Assembly: GCF_003573695.1 (NCBI RefSeq)
Contig: NC_039365.1
Span: forward strand, 133,139,466 to 133,203,465
Length of the DNA stretch: 64,000 bases
Source of the DNA: Papaver somniferum
Lineage: Eukaryota; Streptophyta; Magnoliopsida; Ranunculales; Papaveraceae
Direction of reading: 5' to 3'
Of this stretch, positions 42,966 to 54,706 are shown in pieces. The first letter of the stretch is position 1. Each line of letters starts with the position of its first letter. Below the pieces are notes generated by a model, which ran no database searches, was not told the DNA's origin, and worked only from the letters and a program-made list of their open reading frames with translations. Position numbers and translations under genes: made by a program.

Positions 42966-45900
42966 TGTTGATGGTGGTTTTTAGCTTAGGGTTAAAATCG
43001 TAAAACCTTAGTCAAACAGTGACGTCACACTTGAGTAATAATGTTGTCACTAGCACATTTATTGAAACATTCAACATGTCTGCGTAAAATTACCAGGGTA
43101 CCTTTTTTATGTATATGCCATGCTCCACGGCAGGGCCCCAGTACTGACTGGCATCATCTCTACACATGCCAGCCACGCATGCTAGCCAAACATGCTAATG
43201 GCATGCTATGCCATCCACATCTCCGCGCTAAAGGCATGCCGACAATGCCAGCCACACCACTGTGCCAATGGCCTGCCATGCCAGCCACATCTCCGCGCAA
43301 AAGGCATGCCAACCATGCCAGCTGCACCACCGTGACAATGGCATGCCATGCCAGACACATCTCAGCGCCAAAGGCATGCCAACCATGTTAGCCGCACCAC
43401 CGTGCCAATGGCATGCCATACCAGACACATCTCCGCGCCAAAGACATGCCAACCATGCCAGTCGCACCACCGTGCCAATGGCATGCCATGACAGCCACAT
43501 CTCCACGCTAAAGGCATGCCAACCATGCCAGCCGCACCACCGTGCCAATGGCATGCTATGCCAGCCACATTTCCGCGCCAAAGGCATGCCGACCATGTCA
43601 GCCACATCTTCGCGCCAAAGGCATGCCGACCATTCCATCCGCACCACTGTGTCAATGGCATGCCATGCCAGCCACATCTCCGCGCCAAAGGCATGCCGAC
43701 CATGCCAGCCGCACCACCGTGCCAATGGCATGCCATGCCAGCCACATATTCGCGCCAAAGTAATGCCGACCATGCCAGCCGCACCATCGTGCCAATGGCA
43801 TGCCATTCCAGACACATCTCCGCACCAAAGGCATGCCGGCCATGCCAGCCGCACCAGCGTGCCAATGGCATGCCATGCCAACCACACCTCCGCATAAAAG
43901 TCATGCCGGCCATGCCTCCATGCCGCTGGCTGCCAAACGAAGGGTTGCAACAATCAACGGCCACCCTTCCTTCTGAGATACAACTCTCAGCCGTCCAAGT
44001 TCGCCACCAAATGCATGGAAACTTTTGGCCCAATGCCAAGCCCTAACGCGCCTAAACTATGCCATAACCCTAATTTTGGTCGCGCCTAAGATTATGACAA
44101 AATCCTAGCTTGGTCGCGCCTAAACCATGCCAAATCCATGCCGGCCATGCCTCCATGCCGCTGGATGCCAAACGAAGGGTTGCAACAATCAACGGCCACC
44201 CTTCCTTCTGAGATACAAATCTCAGCCGTCCAAGTTCGCCACCAAACACGTGGAAACTTTTGGCCCAATGTCAAGACCTAATTTTGGCCGCATCTAAGAC
44301 TATGCCAAAATCCTAGCTTGGACGCGCCTAAACCATGCCAAAGTCATGCCGGCCATGCCTCCATGCCGTTGGCTGCCAAACGAAGGGTTGCAACAATCAA
44401 CGGCCACCCTTCCTTCTGAAATACAAATTTCAGCCGTCCAAGTTCGCTACCAAACGCGTGGAAACTTTTGGCCCAATGCCAAGCCCTAATTTTGGACGCG
44501 CCTAAGACTATGCCAAAATCCTAGCTTGGCCGCGCCTAAACCATGCCGGCCATGCCTCCATGCCGCTGGCTGCCAAACGAAGGATTGCAACAATCAACGG
44601 CCACCCTTTCTTCTGAGATACAAATCTCAGCCATCCAAGTTCGCCACCAAACGCGTGGTAACTTTTGGCCCAATGCCAACCCCTAATTTTGGTCACGCCT
44701 AAAACTATGCCAAAATCCTAGCTTGGCCGCGCCTAAACCATGCCAGAGCCATCCACCCATACCTCCGTGCCACTGTCTGCCAAACGGAAGGTTGCAACAA
44801 TCAACGGCTTTCCTTCCTCCTGAGATGCATATCTCAGCCGTACAAACTTGCCACCAAACGACTTGTGGCAACCTCGTGGCTACGGTGCCAACTCTTGGCC
44901 ACGACAACAAAGCTCTAATTTGGCCACGCCAAAGCCATGCCGGTCATGCCTCCATGCTACTGTCTGCCAATCGGAAAGTTGCAACAATCAACGACTATCC
45001 TTCTCCCTGAGATGCAGATCTTAGCCGTACAAACTTGCATCCAAACGACTTGTGGCAACCTTTGGATATGCTTCCAACTCTTTGGACACGGCACATACTT
45101 AGTTATGCCAATTCTTTGGTCATGACACGAAACCCTAATTAGCCACGCCAAGAGCATGCGCAAGCCATGCCAGCACCGTGGCCACGCCACGACTACCAAC
45201 GGAAGGTAACCACAATCAACGGCTAACCTTCCTCTCAAGATGCGACATCTCGGCCGTCGAAAGTCACCACCGAACCGGCAAGCCTCTCAATCTTAACTTT
45301 CCAAACAATAGCAACATGCTACACGTTTTCCACGAAAACACTCGAGACATCAAAACATGTCACAAAACTGGGGGACGCTCATCAGGGTATTTATCTAGAG
45401 GTTTACAGCGTGCGGCGTACACTACACCCGTTACAAGAAAGTGTCATAAGAGTGAGGAGGTTAGTAAATACAGGAAGTAATGGTGAAACGTTTTCTTCAT
45501 TATAGAAACATCAATTCCATGCATTACCCGTTACCGCTTTCTTCCATTTACTCAACCGTCTCCACCCCTTATAAGACCAGGGTACGTTTTTGTTGCGGCT
45601 TGTATAAATAGGTCTAACCTATTTCCACCAAAGGACAATTCTTTGGTCAGGAGAATACAACACTCAGAAATCACTTGTTATCTTTCCCATTTGTTGGCTT
45701 TCCACTTTCTGATACAAGTCGTCAAACAACTACTCTTCCTGAATCAACTATTTTGGTCTCAACACTCTCTTCGCTTCCCTCCCTAGACCAACCATTTTCC
45801 TTCACTTTGTGACCGAAGCAAGTCTGGAACGGCCATTTCTTGGTTTAGGCCGGATTTGTACAGATTGATCTCTCGAATCAAAGTACTCCCTTGCAGTACT

Positions 45901-45980
45901 TTGTTTAGGGTTTAGACTCGTTTCTCACCCACACACTCGAAATTACCAAAATCAGCAGAAATTGTTTTCACCCTCAAACA
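42966..45980 (+). repeat. Right LTR of the 15.6-kb element (3015 bp)
   Basis: It starts TGTTGATGGTGG and ends CCCTCAAACA before the duplicated CATTG. It has the ~69-bp CATGCC array at about 43190-43900, a ~220-bp array at about 43915-45280, and a TATA box at 45602-45611 (GTATAAATAG). It lacks the solo LTR present in the left LTR, so that insertion came later. Array sizes differ between the two LTRs. Confidence 0.85.
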
Positions 45981-45985
45981 CATTG

Positions 45986-47984
45986 CAATCTTGCAATTCA
46001 ACAGGCCTTACTATAGACTAAGTGTTATTCAATCGTATGCGCCTACGCCAAATCATGTGGCTATGATTCGATACCATTCTGGTATGTGCCATAACCCATA
46101 GCCTTTGTTGTCTTCAGCAATGCAACAAAGCTTACAATAGATTTGGCCTCCAAATCATATTGTAAATTACGTCTACTAGCTTTGCACCATTTTTATGCCA
46201 AAGAACCAGCACCTCGCTGTTCTTTGCTTGCATTATTGCTACACTTTTATTGAAATGCATGACTTTGGTATAGTCATGCCTTAGGACACCCGGGGTTCCA
46301 CACCACCTCACTGGACAGGGTTCCTCTTCACGCGCCTTTGAAACCAGCACTTTAAGCATCACTTGCTCTTTCAAACTGTTATGCTTTAACGTGGCGGAAA
46401 AACAACATCATGTTCTTCCAAACTTAGAGTTACTCTTAACTCGTATACTTGATGGACTTACATCTTCATTCTTGTTGCGTTACTCCATGCTATCGCTGCC
46501 ATATACCGTCGCACTTCCACATAACTCTCAACAGCAAACTCGACTATGCCACCAACTCTATTTGCTTCTTTTACTTTCAGCTTCTTCTATTGCATATTTT
46601 GGCTTAATATGCTATGTAGCATCTTCCACGCGAACTAGATTTACTTTGAACGAAAGAGGCAAGATCTTTCACTTCGAATACCCTCATTCACTACTATCTT
46701 ACATAAAGAGACTTCATTCCAACACCAAGGTCCACTCGACCCAAACTGAAAGTATACTCAAACTTGAGCAAATACTCGCGCCAACTGATTGCAACTTGTA
46801 AGACCTAACAAGCCTTGCAATACTGACTTCATCTTCGCTTCTAAGCAACAAAGGAAGCGAGACAGCACCTACTGTCCCCAATGTAGCAATTCAGTTTGCC
46901 ACATGCACTCTTCCAACTATCAACGTTCTTATGCAACTCCCACAACGAAGCATAATATAATTGACACTTAGTTGAATACTCCTTCGAACCGATGCCATCA
47001 TGTTGCTTTAGCTTTCATGAATATTTCTTCAATAATGGACACATGCCATCTTTATGCATCACCACCACTTTTTCCTTCTTTCCCCATGCATCTAAAATTC
47101 ACCTAACTGGCATCTCCAACCGCATCATGCATCTTGTCCATGACCAAATCCTATTTGGTGCATGCTACTGTTGCATATTTTCTATGCCAGTCAACACCCG
47201 AATTTTAATGCAAACTTGTGCACCTTTGCACAACTGAAACGGACTTAACTTGGTAATTCTGAGCATCACCATAGAGCTCAGCAAAGTCATATCACTCAAT
47301 GACTTATGGAGATAAACACTTTTGGACAATCTTAACAAGGCCATAATCCTTGCAAATGAGGCGCCACTGCCTACGTTCCATGAAGCAAGAATGCCACATT
47401 CTTCTTCAAACTTGGAACTCATTTTTACTCCCCATGCACAACTGGAAACTCTTGTCTTTCCCCTTCTCGGAAATCAACTTCAGTAGCAACAATTGTTGAT
47501 TTGCAGTCGACAAGAACATCCACTTGTGGTTATGATCAAATGCAGGTCTTTGGACACCCCTGTCCAAGCATATTGATCCCACTCATAAACCAGGTGCAAA
47601 CACACTCCTTGTGTGCATCTAGCATAAACGAAGAACACTTTACAAACGCAAGACCGTGGTGTATCGGTTTTTCCTTAACTTGCACCATAGAAGTCAGCAT
47701 AGTCCTTAGTTTTGTCATGCCATCACTTGAAAACCCGATTTTCAATGACTCTTGTACGTTCGTCTAAAACTTTGGGCAGGAATTTTGACACCTTTGTCAT
47801 AAAATTTCATGGCATATTGCTACATCAAGCTTCAAGTTCATTCCAATTGATCTTTCCACACAAGACCAACTTCTTCTAGTCTCCATACTAGCGAAACCCA
47901 AACAATTCCTCACTGAATTTGACAAACAAATGACATTAACTTGAGTAAAAGAGAGAAAAATCAGCAAATGTGTCCCCTAACACA
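45986..47984 (-). other. Internal remnant of a minus-strand LTR element
   Basis: This lies downstream, on the minus strand, of the PBS at 47985-47996, so it should be leader and gag/pol of that element. Frames are short and broken. One minus frame reads VDVLVDCKSTIVATEVDF near 47500 and another covers 46132-46374, but I cannot assign either to a known domain. The plus-strand frame 46391-46801 is probably chance. The 15.6-kb element inserted here. Confidence 0.4.
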
Positions 47985-47996
47985 GCTATGATACCA
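47985..47996 (-). other. Primer-binding site, minus-strand element
   Basis: On the minus strand it reads TGGTATCATAGC, one change from the methionine-tRNA type. It starts two bases after the LTR end at 47999. Confidence 0.65.
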
Positions 47997-47998
47997 GT

Positions 47999-50828
47999 TG
48001 TCACATGCCCATTTAATCGCCTAAAATTTTCATGAGACATATGACCGGCAATGATTGTGGTTCAGTGAATCAACTTCACACAAAATCACTCAGCCTTGCA
48101 TACTTGCACCAAAGTATGCATCTGCCTTCACTCATAAGGCTTTGCACAACGGAAGGTTTTTCTTCTTTCTCTCTAACTCTTCATGCCCCCATAAGCATAA
48201 GAGGTTCTGCCATGTACTTGAACAATTCTCATACAAATCAGCAATACAATGAACACAAAGAATACTATAATAAACCCATTTCATTGCACTAAAGGAAGAT
48301 TAAAAAACTCGTCCATCACATGGACCAAAACAGGCCATTCACCCTCTTGGTGAATGCCTAACTCACTCTACAAAATCAGTGGTTCTTCTCCAATTGAACA
48401 ACACCAAAATTATTGATCCCTAAGCTATTTATACTAACTAGGATCAGGCCAAAACTTCTGTGCAACCGCCTGCACAAGCCTTGGACAACCAAGTGTCCAA
48501 GTAGTTTCCATAACCGCATAAAGTGTGCATAACTAACTAGCCTCTTCTGATTTGTACCACCTCATGTCACACTGATGTAGTTTTTTAAGTGGTAAATAAA
48601 GTTCGTTCAACTCGGACTTGTGTAGACTCAATTTCAGACTTAATAATAGAAAACAATAAAAATAAAGAAAATATATACACAAGGTTTGTCACAATGTCGA
48701 GAGATTACTGAGACTCAGGATTCCACCAAACCTCATACCATGTGGTTCAAAAATCAATTCTTAGACAATTATAGCTCTTGTTTATTGACTTTAATTCTTT
48801 GCCAGGGTATATTTTAAAAAGATTAACTGTAAATCACTAGCATGATGCATCAAAAGCACTTAGACCAAGCATACATCATCATACGACTTCACAACTAATT
48901 AAGAAAAATCATAAAACAATTAAATTGATGCAAAAAGTCATAAAAAGAATTAAATATAATTACCACACGTATGAAATATGGCTTCCTCCGTCATCCCAGT
49001 GTTGGGGTTTAGCTCCTCATATCAATCATGATCTCAAAATATGTGTTTGTTGCTCAAAAGATGATTAAAAGAGTGAAAAGTAATAACACAGACTGTTTGC
49101 AACAGTGTATTGGTGTTGCAAAACAGCTGTTATAATGGAACTGTTACAGAAAAACTGTTGCTTTGTAACTGATTTTAAGAATGCCCTGAAATAAGACTGT
49201 CCTGGACAACTTAATGTTCTTCAGCTGTTAAACAGCGACAGTTTTCTGCGACTGTCTACTGAGGGTCAATGTTCTTCAGCTGTTCTTCTTCTTCAACAGC
49301 AGCAGCAGCAGAAACAGAGTTTGGTAAAGCTCTGATTTCTTCTTATCTGGCTCTCCTTAGGTCCCCAAACTCTCGACACCCCTTCTATATGACCCAAGAC
49401 ATCTATTTATATCAAAAATACCGATTACATCTCTCCCAGATCTTCCAAAATCTCTTTCCTTCTCTTCACGGCCAAGTTGCGACAATTTCTTATTTTAGGA
49501 TTTCTGCGCGTTTCTGAGCTTTCCTTTTTATTCTAAACTCTTCCTTAGATAGATACAAATCTTTGGGAAGGTTTACAGCGTTTTAATCACTCTAAAATTC
49601 CCTAAAACAAGTCACACACGTGACTTTCCATATTTTCTTGTTGTGAGAAAAATCCGTCGTTTGACCCCATTCTAATCGATTTAAACACCCATATCAGATT
49701 CCTAGACCCATAAGGAGTCTATCCTATGAAAATCAGAGGTTTAATCGACCTCAAACTCCTCCAAATCACGATTGCCAAAACTTCTCTTTAACTACACTTT
49801 TTTCTCCGCTAAAACCTGATTTTTGAATGTTGAAGATGGTTGCCCCTTATCCAGAGTAGGGGTGCGATTAGCAGATGCTTGGAAATGGGACGCCCTTAGT
49901 AATTAGGTTACCCCTTATTCAAAGTGAGGGTCCTAATAGCAAATGTCCTCCCATGAACGCAAAAAAAAATACACTTTTCGAGCTAATTTCGCCGCAAAAT
50001 CTTATTTTTTCCAAAAACACCTACAAAGACATAAAAAGCCAAAATAAATACAAAATCGAGCACTAACAATATATACAATTGAGATTATATCAGACACAAA
50101 AATGTGTCTATCACACACATGTCCCAAACGGTTTTGGACACTCTCATATGGTTATAAACTCACTTTATAACGATTCACCTTTGTCTCACACCTTTGGCAT
50201 GCTTGCAAAGCCAATAACCAACACTTGAGCCATAATGCGCCACTTACGCCAGTTTTGTGCACCACTGCATATGGCTTTGATATGAACCTGCTAAGATGCC
50301 TTAGTTAATCCAAATTCATACCAACATGATTTCCAATTGATACCAATACGTGTCATATGCTCATATGTGTTATTCTTGCTTCACTTAACCAATTTACTTG
50401 ACAATAGTATTGCGCACTCTCGCATTACTAGCTTGTTTGCATTGTTCAAGATTTTTCCAGCCTTGAACTAATGCATAGACCAACTCTTGGCTATTCTACC
50501 TTCTTGTATCATCCTTGAGTTTGGGACAACTCAATTCCACGGATATGCATCAATGCCAACATCGCATGTTGCATCTGTCAACTTTGGCCATGTCTTTCCA
50601 ATCTCTCAATGAAGCCTTATTGTGTCGGACAATAAGCTTCATTACTTAGACAAATGTCTTTACAGTGTAGCGCCACCTTTGCGCTTCACTGGCCCGGCGT
50701 TGTTATGCCATCCTTAGGACTTGACAGTCTACGCAGTGTTGCGTCATTCTGGATGTACACTGACTTGGCCTGCAACTCTGTAACACACAATCATTGTACG
50801 ACACTTGCAACCATGGCATACCCTATCA
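47999..50828 (-). repeat. LTR of a minus-strand element, split by a solo LTR
   Basis: Plus-strand sequence starts TGTCACATGCCC, next to the PBS. On the minus strand a promoter-like GTATAAATAGCTTAGGG lies near 48427-48443, followed by an R/U5-like part. The right boundary is less certain; the nearest CA end that makes sense is about 50818-50828. Without the 48573-50113 insertion the LTR would be about 1.28 kb. The lineage is not clear. Confidence 0.5.
48573..50113 (-). mobile_element. Athila-like solo LTR (1541 bp), TSD CACAC
   Basis: On the minus strand it starts TGATAGACACATTTTTGTGTC, as in the LTRs of the 21817-28711 element, and keeps related segments throughout. The TATA complement is at 49403-49411. 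CACAC flanks both sides (48568-48572 and 50114-50118). No internal sequence remains, so it is a recombination product. It is clearly diverged from the complete element, so it is an older or different subfamily. Confidence 0.85.
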
Positions 50829-53017
50829 CTACTTAGTATATGAAAAATGGATCCTCAAAGTATCTTGAGAGTTATAAGGATTGTGTGAAGTATCAGATCT
50901 TTAGTTACAATTCTGATATGAGATATCTCAAATAATGAATAAGGGTTTAATATATCTTAAAATTCATTAAGTTTTTCTTGTAATGAACCTGATACCCAAA
51001 AGCCCTATTGCATTACTTAACCCTAGTAGATTCATTTTCGAGTAAGTAAGTGGTTTTCTAATCTTCCTCTTACTCTTAGTCATGAACAATAAATATAGTC
51101 GTTAGGTATCTTCAACTATGTTCATCAAAATGGGCATCTCAAAGGGATCTCGTAAAACTATCATCCTTGATGAGAAGACATCAACAAAGAAATTTCCTTA
51201 CAAGGTTCCTTAAGAAAAATGGTGGCGATGATGAAAGAACAAAAATCTTGGTATACGAATCAATAAAGGATCTAACAAATTCCTGCAATGATTGTAAGGT
51301 TGAAATTGCAAATCTTCAATAGCAATCGAATCACCTGATAGATAGTCAAACCAAGATTCATGAGAAACAAAAATTCGTGATAAAAAACCAAAAGAATCTC
51401 ATCATTGAATGCAAGAAATATAGGGAGTTTGTTCGGATTGTAAACCAAAATTTAGGAATCCTAAACCACGAACATGGTCTCTCCACCGTTAAACGGATCA
51501 AGGACCTCAGTGACTCGTTCTATGATGGCGTGCTTGAAAGGTATGAAGAGATCGATGAAGCCTGAGTTTGGTTGCTAGGTTTCGGATGCTTTCATTAATG
51601 ATATATTTTTACTAGTTAACTCATTGTAGGAATTTTGTTCTTATTGATTAAGGAGGAACATTAGCTTTTGGAACAATTTTTATGTGTTATACGTTAGGTA
51701 TTTTAAAGACTTTCATCTGGCATATTTAAAATTTATTTAATTAAATTTTATTTTGGAAGATGACTTGCAATACCTAATCTTTATGGATTATATATATGTT
51801 TGGTTATTTTGTGAGATTTTTTCTTTGCTATCATATTTTGAAAATTAGAACATATATCTCATATTTTTTCATATGTTAAGCTCTTAACTCTCGCAAAAGA
51901 GGAGTAAACTATTTTGAGAATGACAGTATTGGTCTCTCCACAATTACACTTTTGTAAATATACTTCTACAAGATTTCGTAAGATGTTCTCTAGGAATCTA
52001 CTTACTTCCTTGATTGCATAGCCGCTAGGGGATAAGCGGCGAACTTTAATCTCTACGGTGTACATGGCTAGATAAGTTATAATTTTTATGTTGAGTCATA
52101 TCACATTAATTGTTCTCTTGTTCGTAACTGGCGTAAAGAATAGTTTTTGTCGATGAAGAAAATCTTGTATCTTAGTGCCTCTAATATTAAGATCGTTATT
52201 TTTAACTTCTTTGTTCGTAACTGGCGAGAAGAGAGAAAAATATTAGGATACTTATTTACTTTTTTCGTAACTGGCAAGTAAATTTATATGTACGAGGAAA
52301 ACCCTTCTCTTGTGATTAGAGTCAAAGTCGCTCATGTTGTTCTTTGGGAATGAATCTAATGGGGAAGAGTTTTCTTGAACTTGTTCTTAATGGTAATATA
52401 TTTATGGGGAGAGTGGGTGTGGAATTATAGGAGATTCTTGTACCTATACGTCTCCTTGACGCAAACTGATATTTCTTTGTGACGTCTAAACTAAATGTTG
52501 GTATGTGTTCTCTAGTCTTAAAACTCTTTTGGTAATTCATTGTGATCCCGATTTTTCGCCTTTGCCAATTTTATTGACGAAAATGGGGAGAATTATTAAG
52601 AGTATCTTACTACATTACATATGGATTTTCGGAGCATCATGTAAGGGGGAGTGGATTATTGTCAATAGGTTTTACCTATTTTGCAAAAATAGTATGTATA
52701 GACTAAGGGGGGAACATATCACTATAGTAACAATACTATGTTTTTGTATAACAACCAATAAGTATAGTGTGATTACCTCATTCTAACAAAGCTATTTTTG
52801 AGTACTCTCACAAGCTTTTATCGCTACGGATCTTCAACAAAAAAAGGTGTTAAACGAACACATGCAGAACAATAGAAGAACTTGAAGTACGAAGAATTCA
52901 AGACGTGTATTGAAGAAACAATGAAATCAAGCATAATGGATTGAGTTGAAAAGTTTATTTATTTTGAATCCATATGTATTGAATAGTTTTGTCACTAAAA
53001 TTAACAAAGATGAAGAT
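50829..53017 (+). other. 3' internal part of Copia copy C
   Basis: This is related to the A tail: 52315-52590 matches 29995-30290, including TGGGGAGAATTA. A coiled-coil frame remains (51377-51565). GTTCGTAACTGGCG recurs at about 52121, 52213 and 52265. The end (AACAAAGATGAAGAT) is purine-rich, directly before an LTR start. No pol domain is seen. Confidence 0.55.
51377..51565 (+). pseudogene. Coiled-coil ORF remnant of Copia C
   Basis: The 62-codon frame encodes a charged helix (KNQKNLIIECKKYREFVRIV) and ends in an acidic tail (LERYEEIDEA). It occupies the place where A and B have ORF2 and has the same coiled-coil, acid-ended style, but sequence similarity is weak. Upstream, from about 51130, a broken frame (MGISKGSRKTIILDEKTSTK) may be its start, interrupted by stops at about 51209 and 51320. 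The function is unknown. Confidence 0.35.
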
Positions 53018-54132
53018 TGTTAGAGTAATGCTCGGTTGAACCCACAACTTGCTATCCCAAGCTTGTTGTCATTGTTAGATGAACAAAATCATATCTTGAT
53101 TTCTAGTCTACTAAATCAATTCTCGGACTAGGTTAAAATTTGGTAGTTGAGTATCAGACATCACCCTCGAAGACTGAAGATAGACGAAGACATTTGGAGA
53201 ACTTCAGCATCAGGTATGTGAAGACTGAACCATCATATTTTACTCACTATCTTACCATTCTATCTGTTGAGACGATGTCGTATGACTTCTAGTAGATTTA
53301 CAAAGAAGAAGTTTCGAGTCAAGCTTGTCTTGTTAAAAATATCGAAATATGATTTAGAAAAGATGTTCAACGGTCCTTAACGATATTAGTTCTAAGTAAT
53401 ATATTGTTTGTGAATTAATTTTTGGATCAATTGAAAATTCACATGCAAAATGATTTTATCACTTGGGGATGTTTCAAACATCATAAGAGAGAAATTCAGA
53501 ACTACTGATATTTCTGCTCAGGGTAAGTTGGCAAACCAGTTCGCGAACCATATATATCTGACTTTCAGAAATACAAGGAAGTTTGGCGAACCAGTTTGCA
53601 AACCGTGAGTTCAGTTGGGAACAGTTCACCAATCATCGTGAATTGAATTCTTGAAGTTGGTATCTCAGGGTAGTAGTTGGCGAACTCGGTTCACAAAAGG
53701 TGGTCAACGGAGTTCGGTAGTCTAGTAGGGTTAGAGGACCCGGTTCACGAATAGTTGCACCCTGACTCGTGAAGAAGCCTTACGGTTCACGAACCGTTCT
53801 ACAAACTGTCCTAGCAGTTTTCAGCAGATGTTCAAAGACTTAATTTTTAAATATGTTTAGCATAGTTAAAACTCTCTCAAACACTTCTAAGACTTCGTTG
53901 ATCACTCAAAAACTTATGTATGTGCATCATGATTAAATTCTTATGTGTTTGAATGAACATCAATTTGCTTTTAGTTTTTTGGCATAGTTGTCAAACCGAA
54001 CATTCATTATACATAGTTCCAGAACCGGTCCATAGTGTATATTCTTCTATTATATTTTCAAGACCTAAAAATGTTTGCTTGATTCTCAAGTTATCTTAGA
54101 TTTAATTCTAAGAAATCCCTGGTCTTTAAAAA

Positions 54133-54142
54133 CTATAAATAG
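54133..54142 (+). promoter_or_regulatory. TATA box of LTR C
   Basis: CTATAAATAG sits in a context comparable to the B LTR TATA box. Confidence 0.6.
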
Positions 54143-54706
54143 AGATGTTATTTCAACTGGGAAATTCAATACTGAAACTTTGTTTCCTAGTTGATTCTAG
54201 AGTCGTCCTCTATAAACCTAGGTTTCCCATGAGAAGCATAATTAGTTTTACGATTAAAAGATCATTCTCTTTGGGGATTCGTGAATCCAGGTTCGACTAT
54301 CTTTACCATGATAGTTCATGTATCTGATCTTGCCTTTCTGTTATCGAGGTTTTCGTAAACTCATTCAGGCAAGACAGATAATAATCCCAAAGTTTTATTC
54401 TTCTCAGACTTTGTGATTCCTCAAGATAAACATCTAAAAACTAATCTTAATAGATATTTTGAAGATTGTTCTTGAGAGGTGGTTAAGAATATAGGCTGCT
54501 CTTCGGAAGTCGTAAGTTCCGGATTTGTGAGGTTTGCTAGCTTTATCTATTGCAAAAAGATTTCCGCACATTGATCTTTGATCTAAAGGAAATCAAATAG
54601 GCTTATCTGTTAGAGGCGGATTTGTATCAAAAGTCTTCACTTCGGATAAAAAAACTCTTAGGCCGTGAAGGATGTCAGCTAAGGAAATCAATTGCGTAGA
54701 GCCTTG

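Larger units (their letters stand above)
30367..45980 (+). mobile_element. 15.6-kb long-LTR element (Tat-like), with nested insertions
   Basis: It is bounded by TGTTGATGGTGG and CCCTCAAACA, with a perfect TSD CATTG (30362-30366 and 45981-45985). The LTRs are 30367-34409 (4043 bp, including a 1.4-kb solo LTR insertion) and 42966-45980 (3015 bp). The PBS TGGCGACCACAGTGAGAG is at 34412-34429 and the purine-rich AAGCAGGGGACTTA is at 42951-42964. It is the same family as 1-17074, in the opposite orientation. The internal region has no gag-pol of its own. It holds an antisense gene (35003-37705) and a minus-strand chromovirus fragment (38020-41960). The TGGCGAC PBS and the antisense extra gene suggest the Tat lineage, which is known for extra ORFs in either orientation. 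Confidence 0.85.

Noticed and set aside
46391..46801. 136-codon plus-strand frame as a possible gene.
   Set aside because: It lies antisense in the remnant of a minus-strand LTR element, has no recognisable domain, and its Ser/Leu-rich composition looks like a shadow frame.
17792..53017. Copia A and C as the two ends of one element.
   Set aside because: Their LTR starts are too different, and both contain their own copy of the same tail (29995-30290 and 52315-52590), so they are separate copies.
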